The notes under the pieces are model-generated. The model made no database searches. It was not told the origin of the DNA and saw only the letters and a list, made by a program, of their open reading frames with translations. A program made the position numbers and the translations under genes. From Takakia lepidozioides (lineage: Eukaryota; Streptophyta; Takakiopsida; Takakiales; Takakiaceae): a stretch of DNA of 64,000 nucleotides. Position 1 is the first letter of the stretch. Each line of letters starts with the position of its first letter. The stretch lies in the NCBI GenBank assembly GCA_030704615.1, contig CM060732.1, forward strand, positions 78,599,053 to 78,663,052. Direction: 5' to 3'. This document shows, one piece after another, positions 32,400 through 42,415 of this stretch.

Positions 32400-35294
32400 C
32401 TCGAGAAAGATGAGCTCGTATCTGTGAGTGCCAGATACGAGTTAGTTGTAGCATTTGTGGTTTTTGCTTGAGAATGAGAGAAACCAGGTTTTTATGCAAG
32501 GAGCACCGTGGAGCTCTTGGTTGTTAGAAGCGGAAGCAATGTGGGTTACGAGGTGGTAGACCTTGGCATTCAATCTTCAGCTTCAAAGATGAAGGCACCA
32601 ATGCTGCAGGTAATTCCAGAGCACCTTGATGGTTTCAAATTGTGTACATGCATGAGCAAGCACGATTGGGAAGAGGACCAGTCAAGAGCAGGTTATAGTG
32701 GCTTTGGTGGCAAAGCTGAGAAATGGACTTGGGAATGCGAGCTTTCATTGTGTGAAGGATTGCAAGACCAAGCGAAAGGGCTGATTTGGCTTGGGGCAAA
32801 TCAGTGCACTTTGTGGAGTATGTTGAGATTGGGTTTCAATCTCGAGCTTCAGCATTGAGAGGGCTCTTGTCATGGCAAGAGCAGGGCTGGAACATGAGCT
32901 AAGAGGTGCGACAAGGCCATGGAATCTACACCTAGGGTTTCAGAGCTTGGAAGAAGAGCTCTTGCACCACAAGAGGAGTGTCTTGTGGCTGGAAATGTAA
33001 GCCTTAGGGTTTCAGGAGCTTGGCAAAGGCTGTGGAGTGCTTAGTCTTGTCTTAGAGAGCATCAAGGAGCCAAGGAGCCAAGATAGGGAGCTGATACCTC
33101 TTGTGTGAAGAGGTTGCATGTGTGGAGCATGTATTCAGCTCATTGAAGCTTCCATCTTCAAGCTTGGAGGGCAAGCAAGGAAGAGGGAAGGGCTGACTTC
33201 CCTTATGTGAGGGCAATGCATGTGTGGAGCATGTTTTCAGCCTGTTGAAGGCTTGTACTTTCAGGTTTGGGAGTGCAAGAAAGGAAGGAAGGGGCTGGTT
33301 TCCCTGTAGGGCATGTGTGGAGCATGCTTCCAGCCCGCTGAAGCTTGTATTTTCAAGTTGGTGGGTGCAAGAAAAGAAGCAAAGGGGCTGATTCTCTTGT
33401 GGTGAGAGTGGGGCATGTGTGGAGCATGCCTTCAGTCCATTGGGCTTTTGTTTTCAAGCTTTAGATAACTAGAAGAGAAGGTAAGGGGCTGATCTGCTCT
33501 TATGTGACAGTCCGACACTTGTAGAGCGTGTTCTTAGTTGGGGTTTCAACCTCAAGCCTAGATAGAGCATGGCTCTTGAAGTGGCAGATGTAGGGGGCTG
33601 GAATAGGCTCTAAAACGGATGCTATGGCCAAGGAAAACGCTTGAATGAGTGCTCACAAGGGCTGGAAACCAGCAAGGCTTGGTTGTTTGCCATTGAGTTT
33701 GGTGGCGTGTTTGGGGAGTCTAAGTGAGAAAGAAGGCTTGGTTTGTGGCAACCATCTTCCTCATGGCTTAGGGCTACTATTGGTGGTGTGTGGGAGCCAA
33801 AAGAGCAAGAATACCTTACTGATTTCTTCACAGCCGCCATAGCTCGGTGCAAAGAAGCCTAGAGTCCAAGAGACACAAACCCTAGCGTGGCATGGCTAAA
33901 CCCCTTGGAGAAATGGCTAAACTGCCATGAGTGGTCATGGATAGGCTGTGAGGGGCTGTGACAGGTTGTGCCCTGTGGCCTGTGGGGCTGTGGCGGGCTG
34001 TGACAGGCTGTTCCCTGTGCCCTGTGACCCCTGCGACCTGTGATAGGCTGTGGCTGTGACCCCTGTGACCTGTGTAGGGCTGTGACAGGCTGTGCCCTAT
34101 GGCCTGTGGGGCTGTGACGGGCTGTGACAGGTTGTGGCCTTTGGGGCTGTGACCCCTCTGACCTGTGTAGGGCTGTGACGGGCTGTGACAGGCTGTGGCC
34201 TTTGGGGCTGTGATCCCTGTGACCTGTGTAGGGCTGTGACAGGCTGTGCCCTATGGCCTGTGGGGCTGTGAGGGGCTGTGAGGGGCCATGGTGGGCTGTG
34301 ACAGGCTGTGGCCTGTGGCCTGTGGGGCTGTGACGGGCTGTGACAGGCTGTTCCCTGTGGCCTGTGGGGCTGGGATGGGCTGTGAGGGGCTATGACAGGC
34401 TATGCCCTGTGCCCTGTGACCCCTCTGACCTGTGACAGGCTATGGCCTTTGGGGCTGTGACCCCTGTGACAGGCTGTGACCTGTGGCTTTTGGGGCTGTG
34501 ACGGGCTGTGACGGGCTGTGGCCTGTGTGGGGCTGTGACGGCTGTGACCAGTGATCTGTGTGGGCCTGTGCTGGTCTGTGGTGGCCCGTGTTGATCTGTG
34601 GATGGCCTGTGCTGACTCGTGGAGGCACTGGTGGACTGCCTAAAGACTGACATGTCTTGAAGGCCAAATTTTGAAGCTCGTGGAGGGCGGTTTGAGGAGT
34701 ATCTTCATGATATTTCCATGGTCATGCAAGTGAGGGAAGAGAGGAGAAAAAGAGTGTTGGGATGAGGGCATGCTGGGGTTAGGCATTGCTTTAGCTTCTC
34801 TTCCTCGTAGTTTTCATTAGGCCAAGACCTTTCCGTAAGTGGAGGCAAGAGTCAGTTCGGGTTTGGGCTGGGGTATCCTTGCAGGAGCAACACCGTGGAG
34901 TTGTTTTTGGTATGGGGGAGTTGTCATTCTGATTTCTTGTGTTTGGATCCCCTCCATACCTGCATGCTTGACTGTGCGCCATGTTAGTTTGGTGTGGGCG
35001 CTTGTTTTTATAGGTGATTGGTCCGGATTTGATCACCGGCCACTCCTAGAGCATGCTGTCGATGGTGAGGCTGGGGTGATGACCAGTTAGACCATCATTG
35101 TTTCTCCTGTGGTGAGGTTGGAGGTGATGACCAGCCAACCATAGGAGTGCTTGCGGTGGATGCAGGTGTAGGCTATGTTAGGAACCTAGTATTCCAAACC
35201 ATAAGCCGCAACAAGTTCTCTACCCAGTTACCTTGTAGAGAGGGGGTTAGGGACATGTTCATGACCGGTTGAGTGACAGTTTGTCAACACGGAG
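32400..35294 (+). repeat. Long 5' leader with tandem repeats and a minisatellite
   Basis: Non-coding leader. A perfect 10-bp inverted repeat (ctcgtatctg/cagatacgag) lies just after the LTR at about 32,416-32,442. Four to five ~115-bp units containing gcatgtgtggagcatg and ttttcaagctt occupy about 33,110-33,540. A dense minisatellite of ctgtgacaggctgtg and ctgtgacgggctgtg variants fills about 33,940-34,600. The stretch 34,760-35,290 is closely similar to 62,295-62,845 in the second family member. I found no standard tRNA primer-binding site. Confidence 0.7.
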
Positions 35295-36530
35295 GTGCCA
35301 CTAGTTGCTGGGGACAGTCATGGTTTGAGCACTAGCGATACTAGTGGGTACACGAGACGAGGTGTGCGGTTTAGGCCACCTTCACCTCCCGTGTCTTCTA
35401 CGGAAGGTTCTGATTCGGATTGTGAATCAGGATGACTCACACCGGCGGTGCAAGTTGTTTCTTTGTCATTGTTGTGGGACACAATGGAGGAGATCTATGG
35501 AGCTACCAAGGGGCCACGAAGGTACTTTGGGGCAGTGGGCACCATCGAGTTGGATGATTTTATCCAAGAGTTTGATAGTTGGTGTGATTTGCAGCAAATG
35601 CGCAATCCACAACTATTTACGTCTTTCATGGCATGGAAGGGGCTGTTTCAGCACCTTGAGGGGCCGCCTATGGATGATTACCATGAGTTCAGGCGGGGGC
35701 ATGAGGTTGAGATCGAGGAGTGGAGGATGTACTGGTCACCCGACTATGTCTCCATCACTAGGGGCACTAGAGCCACGAGGGCAGTGACTACACCTGCCGC
35801 TGCACCGGCAGCTTCAGCAAGCAGCAGTGGGACTAGTGGGACTGGTGATACCGTAGCTACGACATCCACCCAAGCTACTGCTGCACCAACACCAGTGGCG
35901 GTGCCTGCCTTCAACCCTGTTGTGGAGTTCTTCGAAGAGTTACGAGGGAACTACCAAGGAATGAGGACAGATAAGTTGCGAAGCTTGCAAGAGTTCCAAC
36001 AGAAGCCGACTGAGAGCTTGAGGGAGGCTTTCACTCACATGAGGCGCTTGATAAATGCAACCCAAGGGGTTACGGAAGCTCAAGCAGTCCAATTCTGGTA
36101 TGGGATATTGTACAAAGAGCTGAGGAGAAGGGTGCGGGATGCAACTCTCCTACAAGCGGCCCAACCCACCTTAACAAATGTGTTTCTGCTGGCAGAGCGG
36201 ATAGAGCTCAACATGGTGGAGGATCGAGTGGTCATGGTGGAATTTGCTAAGGAGACACCACGGGGTAGTGGTGCTCCTAGCCAACCACTACCTCAACGTG
36301 CTCAAGGCAACAAGGGGGCTCAGGTGAAGCTCGGGGAAGGGCAAAGATGACCTCAGATGCAGGGGTCTCTCCCTTCATTTGCAGGCCAACAACGGGCGGA
36401 TGTGGTGTGTTGGACATGTGGAGGACCCCACGTCAAGAAGGATTGTCCAGAGGGAGGCAAAGGGCCGGCACATGCACAGCCTGCACAGTTGCAGTGTGGG
36501 CATTGTGGCAAGCACGGGCATGGAGCATAG
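35295..36530 (+). pseudogene. gag of the methyltransferase element, with zinc knuckle
   Basis: The structural capsid/nucleocapsid protein of the element. The frame can be followed from GTG 35295. No ATG is available upstream before a stop, and the second copy at 62,849 is the same. TGA at about 35,433 interrupts the N terminus. The capsid-like region contains FIQEFDSWCDLQQMRNPQLF and LREAFTHMRRLINATQGV, of the retrotrans_gag type. TGA at 36348-36350 precedes a zinc knuckle, CWTCGGPHVKKDC, and a second CGHCGKHGH before TAG at 36528-36530. The TGA at this exact position also exists in the second copy. Pol continues in the +1 frame. Confidence 0.75.
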
Positions 36531-38010
36531 GCAGCAGCTAGAGCATAGGCTCGCTGCCATGGCTACAGCTCAGGTGGTACCGGCTCCAAGGCCGGATGGT
36601 CCACCTCCTGCTCCTGAGGGAGGAGATATGGGAGGCATGGGATTCATGTGCGGAGCAGCACTACCACTAGTGCAGGTGGAGTCTGCTGCAGCCGTGACTC
36701 GAGGAGCAGTACGAGTTCCTGAGCCACGAGGTGCAGAGGTGGAGTTGGATCCACAGCGTGGGGAGGCAAGCCGTCAGGCTAGGCTCCCTCAGTCATTCAC
36801 ATTGGCGGAGATAGTGTCGACGCCATCCATGGCACCTAGTTCTCGCCCGATTGTTACCGAGGCGGAGGTTACTATGCCATTGGGGAGAGCTACACGGGTA
36901 GCACCACTACCTAGTGTTGTCAAGGCTATGGCAGCTAGTGTGCTGCTGGGAGAGGCCACATCTGTGTGTCAGGCTCCATTGTTCTCGGCTACCATGATTG
37001 CGACGCCGGGGGTAAGACCAGCTGAGGTGTTCAGGCTGGCAGCTACACTCTGTGATAGTGGGGAGGTTACTTCATCTTCTGCGGAGATAGTGGGAGGTGT
37101 AGTGCCGGAGGGATCCTCGGATTTGAAGGTCAAGACTGCCACGGCGGCGCCATGGCAAGCTGCAGCTGCCAGGTTGATGGAGCTGCCAACTAGGCCAGTC
37201 ATTGAGCGCACCATGGTGACACCTAGAGTTGTCATGTTAGACAACCAGGATAACATTTTCTGTTTGAGTGGCCCGGCAGGCAAGAAGTATCGGGCACTGC
37301 GGGTCTTGTTGGACTCGGGAGCTCAGCCATTGATGCTGGGTAGAGTTGCTATTGCAGGCTTGGGCCTCACGGAGGCGAATATGGAGCCTTGTCCTTTCCA
37401 GATACAGACATCTCTGGGAGGATCGGAGCAGGCTCGGGGCATGACACGGCGTGAGTTGGCTATCAGACTACGGCCGGATCACCCTATAGATGGCTCAGTG
37501 ATGCGAGCCAAGGCCATTGTGACAGACGCGGTCTCATACGATGTCCTGGTTGGTGAGGCAGTGTTGTACCCCATGGGCTTCACCCTGGATTTTTGGGAGG
37601 AGTCAGCTTCCTATAGGCCTGGATGGCAGTCAGGGGAGGGCCGGCGTGTGCAGCTCTCTATGATATTCATAGGAGGAGTTGCGATTGCCCAGCGAGGCAA
37701 GATGCTGACACTAGCAGCATTCATAGCTGCAGTGAGTTGGCCTGGAGAGTTGCTTGAGGGCAACGCTCATTACGAGGATATGTCACCTCCGGGAGAGCAG
37801 GATGACATGCATGGTATGGCGGAGTTGCCTGCCATGATTGCTCAGACTCCATTGTGGGGCACGAGCAAGGATTTGCAGCAGGTTGCTGATCGACGGGTGC
37901 AACAAGCCTGGGTAGAGGCTTTTGTATCATCAAGAGAGGAGGAGAGTGCGGGGATTGCACCAAGACCACCTCAGTTGTCTCCATTGGACACCACACCTAT
38001 TGTGTGGTAG
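36531..38010 (+). pseudogene. Retropepsin-like protease region of pol
   Basis: This frame is +1 relative to gag and stays open to TAG 38008-38010. A long Ala/Pro/Val-rich linker precedes the protease. The catalytic motif reads VLLDSGAQP (Asp codon at 37312-37314), and a downstream YDVLVGEAVLYPMGFTLDF matches the second conserved block of retroviral-type aspartic proteases. The same frame runs directly into the methyltransferase, so protease, methyltransferase and RT were one polyprotein. Confidence 0.75.
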
Positions 38011-39258
38011 TATCCAGATGAAGGCATTTGTCTTCTGGACTTGTTTGGCGGGATCAGCACCGGATTGGCTGATGTGTTATAGGCAGGTGTATGAGTTCGG
38101 CGTTACCTGTATGTGGAGAGGGATGAGACTGCACGACACGTTTCACTTCGCCATGTTGCTAAGTTGCAGCAGTACCCTGAGTTGTTGCCAGTGTCTGCAG
38201 TTCATGGATATCAGCAGGCCTTGCCAGCAGACATTTCGTTGCTGGGGGCGAAGGATTTGGAGCGGGTTGGCTCCATTGATCTTGTAGTGGCAGGTTGGCC
38301 CTGCCAAGGGCATTCATCAGCCGGGCATGACAATGGATTGCGAGACTTGAGGTCGGGTCTATTTTGGGAGATGGTGCGGGTTTTGCGCCACTTGCAACTT
38401 CATCAAGCTGTATCTCCAGCATACATCTTGGAGAATGTGTCACTGATGGGCGATTCTCGGGCCAGGGTGATGGCCAGTGCGCATCAAGTCCGGTTGTGGC
38501 TTGGGTCAGCAGTGTTGCTAGATGCAGCTACAGTGGGGTTTCGGGCTCATCGTCCACGGCTATGGTGGACTAACTTGATGCCATCCGCACTGCTCAAGCG
38601 TGCATTTGATGGGGTGCAACGGCCAGCACACCTCACAGTGGATAGCATTTTGGACACAGGGAGGCAGTCTCAACGTGTGAGACATGATGACCGTTCGCCT
38701 TTGGCAGTGGTCAACAAGGTGGGTCAACCACGAGCAGCATTACCTACACTGCTCAGCTTCCCAGGATCGCATGCTTTCCGGGATAGTGGACCTGGCCTCC
38801 TGTGGGATGCTCAGTTGCAGCAGTTAGTGGAGCCTAATGCTGACAAGCGTGAGCGGGCAATGGGTTTTACCACTGGTACCACGGCGGTGCCGTCTCTTTC
38901 TGAGGCATCACGTCGTCAGGTGTTGGGGCAAGCAATGGATCTCAATTGCTTGACCTGGATTATCAGCTTGGCTATGGCTGAGCAATGCAGAGTGCGGAGT
39001 ACACTTTCCTCGATGGTCTCTCTGCCTACCGAGACGGTACAGGCAGTGAGTGGGGGCGAGCATGTGAGGACCACGGGGTGCAGGCATCCATGGCACACGT
39101 GGGAGGTGCTCGAGGTTCAAAGGGAGTTGGCAGCCAGGGCGGCGGTGATGGATGAGGTTGGGGATTTTTCTCGGGTTGAGGATGAGATGATGGGGCAGGA
39201 TGAGGCCTTGTCATTGACTGAGCAAGCAGGGAGTACTGCTCAAGAGGTTGCAACATAG
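38011..39258 (+). pseudogene. C5 cytosine DNA methyltransferase domain within pol
   Basis: Such enzymes transfer a methyl group from S-adenosylmethionine to cytosine C5. Motifs in order: I, LLDLFGGISTGLADVL (38,032 on), AdoMet binding; II, VERDETA; IV, GWPCQGHSSAG with the catalytic Cys codon at 38302-38304; VI, LENV at about 38,428; VIII, HRPRLWWTN at about 38,548; a target-recognition-like stretch; IX, ERAMGFTTGTT; and X, RRQVLGQAMDLN. The last two resemble the DNMT3/DRM arrangement more than the GNAV form. TAG at 38080 and TGA at 38092 break the region after motif I, and TAG 39256 ends the frame. The region lies between protease and RT in the same frame. Confidence 0.88.
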
Positions 39259-40874
39259 CAACCACTGGACGCGTCCTCTACCTCTAAGCCCACTGGACTT
39301 AAGGTTGCAGTTACGGAGGACAATTGGGAGCCTGACATTGGACCCATTGTCGCCGGAGGAGAGAGACGACGTATACGGCGGTTCCTAAGGGCTTACAGGA
39401 ACTGCTTTGCCTTCAGCTTGAAGGACTTGGGAGCATTGAAGGGTCAAGAGATTTGTATTGAGTTGGCCACTGACACGCCAATCTTTCGGAGACCCTATAG
39501 ATACAGTGACATGGAGAGGTCTTTGATTCAGATGAGGACTCAAGATCTCTGGGAGGCTGGTTTGGTGGAGCTATCTGGTGGAGAGTATGCTTCAGCCACA
39601 GTGATGCCAGCCAAGAAGGATGTCTATGGCAATTGGACGGAGAGACGTATGTGCGGTGATTACTGGCTTGTAAATCGTCAGACTAAGTCCGATAAGTATG
39701 CCATGCCAACACCGGAAGAGATCTTTATTGCCATTGGGCATGCTAAGGTCTTTAGCACTTTGGATTTACGATCCGGATATCACCAGTTGCCGATCAAGGA
39801 GGCGGACAAGCAGAAGACGGCATTCTGGGGGATCAATGAGCACGGCAAGGATTGCCTATATCAGTGGCGATTCTTACCATTTGGGCTTAAGAACGCTCCT
39901 GCAGAGTTTCAGAGAGTCATGGATAGGATTCTAGCAGGAGTGGACTTTGCTCGGTGCTAGATAGATGACATCATCATCTTTAGTGCTACGGTGGAGGAGC
40001 ATGAGAGACACCTTCAGGTGGTATTGGAGCGCTTGAGAGCGCACGGATTGAAGTTGCATCCGGGGAAGTGCAAGTTTTTCCACAACCAGATTGTCACATG
40101 ATATATCCTGGAGGATTGGGGGTATAGCAGACTAAGGTAGAGGCCATTGCACAAATTCCACGCCCCACGGATGTGAACCGAGTTCGAGCTTTTATGGGAT
40201 TGGCAAACTATTATAGACGGTTTGTCAAGGGATTTAGTGCCATTGCAAAGGCTCTAACCAAGCTGACCAAGGTGGACTAGGAGTGGTAGTGGGAAGATGA
40301 GCAGGAACGAGCTTTTCAAGAGCTCAAGGCGAGGTTGACCTCGGCGCCTATCCTGAGACGACCTATCAGGGGGCATCCCTTTCAGCTGCATACGGATTGG
40401 AGCATGCTGGGGCTTGGAGCGGTGCTCACACAGGTGGATGATGAGGGAAGAGAGTTCGTAGTGGCTTATGCTAGCCGCTTGAACAACGCTGCAACTAAGT
40501 ACAGCTCATATGAGGGAGAGTGCTTAGCTGCAGTGTGGGTCGTGGCACACTTCAGGTGCTATCTATAGGGCAATATCTTCACCCTTGTCACGGATCACCA
40601 GCCACTCAAGTGGTTGATGGAGTCAGACAAGCTTACGGGGAAGCTTGCACGGTGGGCACTCATACTCTAGGAGTATGTCTTTCAGGTTGTGCATCGACCG
40701 GGTTTGGTCAATCGGGATGCGGATGGATTGAGTCGCAATCCATGCACGAGCCAACAGGATGACACTGGGGCTCGGTGGCATGGTGAGACGGACAAGGAGA
40801 TGGTGTTGGGATGGCACGCATCTCCATTTTTGTGTATCTTGGCATCGGGAAGTCAGGTTGGACCTACAACATGA
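39259..40874 (+). pseudogene. Reverse transcriptase and RNase H of the methyltransferase element
   Basis: RT blocks are clear: [33 protein letters not shown], then the active site as stop-IDD (TAG 39958-39960 replaces the Tyr of YxDD). A frameshift near 40,093 moves the rest to another frame, where the connection (FMGLANYYRRFVKGF) and RNase H follow: HTDWSMLGLGAVL, YEGECLAAVWVV and VTDHQPLKWL, with the acidic residues present. Stops lie at 40125, 40278, 40287, 40566, 40668 and 40872. This is typical Ty3/gypsy order. Confidence 0.85.
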
Positions 40875-42062
40875 ATGACTATAGACGGAGTGTCTGAGGA
40901 CCCTGAGGCTAGTGATGAGCCAAGTGGTGCCAGAGATATACATGACGATTCAGCTGTGTTGGACTACCTCCACACGGGAGACACGGCAGCCACTGTGACT
41001 GCCAGGGAGAGGGATCGGATCCTGCAACGAGCCAAGAGGTTCAAGTGGGAGGGGATACACCTGCTCCGAGTATGGGAGGATGGTCGGGTGAGGATTGTGC
41101 CTTACCCCGCACAGCGTGCACGGTTAGTGCGGCATGTCCATGAGGAGTTGGGGCATTTTGGAGTGCGACGCACTCACAGTTTACTGCAGGGGCAGTATTG
41201 GTGGCGTGGTATGCATACAGAGGTGCAACAGTTCGTGGCTAGGTGCATGGTGTGTGACAGGGTGCGTGCTTCATTCAACACTCCTACACCACAGTTGCAT
41301 CCTTTACCAATCATGGGATTGGGCTATAGGTGGAGTCTTGACTTCGCAGGACCGTTGCCACTGACTATGCGCCACCACAGATATGTGTTGGTGATGGTGG
41401 AGCACTTCTCCAATGGATTGAGTTGGTTCCATTGCCTGACAAGGCTAGTGAGGGGGCTGCGTATGCATTCTTGGATCGTGTGCTTAGCCTATTCGGTGCT
41501 CCAGCTGAGGTACTCACGGACCAAGGGAGAGAGTTCTTGGGGGAGTTTCAGGCTTTGTGTGATAAAGCCTTGATAGGCCACCACATCACTTCTCGGGATC
41601 ATCCTGAGGCCGATGGTTTGGCAGAGAGAGTTGTTCAGACGGTGAAGAGGGGTTTGCGCAAGTACGGCTTGCAGAAGGGACACCTAGGAGATAGGGATCT
41701 TCAGGTACCTTGGTTAGCGTGATACATTGAGGTATGCCACTATACGTGGTAGAGGATATCGTCCTGGGGTTCGGAGGTTTAGCCCTGGTGACTATGTTTA
41801 TTTGCAGCAGACTGCTCCTACGACCCTGGATGTCACTGCAGGGCGTGTTATTCTGAGGGTTCGAGAGGTGTTGCCCTCAGGAGTCCTGATCTTGGAGGGT
41901 CGGGATGGCATGACTTGGAAAGACCATGTGCGTAATTGTGCGCCATGTCACCTTCCCAATGTCGATGGCATAGTTGACCCAAACTTGGTAGTGGTACCTG
42001 CAGGTTTGAGGCGCATGCTCTGTGGGTCTGCCAAAGGGGCAGCCACCATGCTGGTGTGTGAT
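40875..42062 (+). pseudogene. Integrase of the methyltransferase element
   Basis: The HHCC zinc-binding domain is intact (HVHEELGHFGVRRTH then CMVCDRV, about 41,125-41,265). The catalytic core keeps all three acids: SLDFAGPLP, LTDQGREFLGEF and GLAERVVQTVK. A frameshift near 41,430 and another near 41,720 (with TGA in QVPWLA-stop) break it. About 60 residues seem to be missing between the core and the C-terminal SPGDYVYLQQ region. The frame then continues into a PHD finger. Confidence 0.82.
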
Positions 42063-42146
42063 TGATGCTCAAGAGCTTGGCATATGGGATGCTTGACACC
42101 ACCTCTTGAGAGGGTTCTTGATGGAGATTGGTTATGTCCACACTGC
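42012..42146 (+). pseudogene. PHD finger at the integrase C terminus
   Basis: PHD fingers are zinc-binding C4HC3 modules, many of which read histone H3 tails. In the integrase frame the ligands fall at codons 42021 (C), 42057 (C), 42066 (C), 42081 (H), 42090 (C), 42135 (C) and 42144 (C), spaced C-x11-C-x2-C-x4-H-x2-C-x14-C-x2-C. The first expected Cys, three codons upstream at 42012, is CGC (Arg), one transition from TGC. Signature text is MLVCD, then CSRAWHMGCLTPPLE and GDWLCPHC, including the conserved Trp two residues before the Cys pair. TGA at 42063-42065 lies inside CD-stop-C. Confidence 0.85.
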
Positions 42147-42415
42147 TTGGGATAGTGGTAGTAGACATGACTAGAGGCAGCTAACAAGACATGGGAGGCC
42201 AAGCTCATAGGAGTCAATACACGAGATCCCAGGCTCAAGTTCACAGGTTGCAAGAGGGCGACTAACGATGGGGCAACTCTTGCACCCGACCTCTTGATCT
42301 ATCGAGTTTGAGTGTAGTAGGGACAGTGGTGGAGGATTTAATGAGGCTATGGTCACTATCACATCTTGTGGCTACCCGGACTTAGAGGGACCTAAGCACC
42401 AGCTAGGGGGGCGAT
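42147..42415 (+). other. 3' untranslated part of the element with purine tract
   Basis: Non-coding sequence between the PHD finger and the 3' LTR. It ends in a purine-rich tract, agctaggggggcga (42,401-42,414), placed as expected for plus-strand priming just before the TG of the LTR. Confidence 0.55.

Noticed and set aside
33940-34670. Minus-strand open frames rich in Thr, His, Pro and Ser, and a regular repeat array that might suggest CRISPR
   Set aside because: The frames only translate the ctgtgac minisatellite. The repeats are contiguous and variable with no unique spacers, and there are no cas genes.
34760-35090. Leader open frames (81-83 codons on both strands) conserved between the two gypsy family copies
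   Set aside because: Conservation covers the whole leader as DNA and the frames differ between copies, so this is shared non-coding retroelement sequence rather than a gene.
38011-39258. Restriction-modification methyltransferase or bacterial contamination
   Set aside because: The domain is collinear and in frame with gypsy protease and RT, with the same base usage and decay as the surrounding element.
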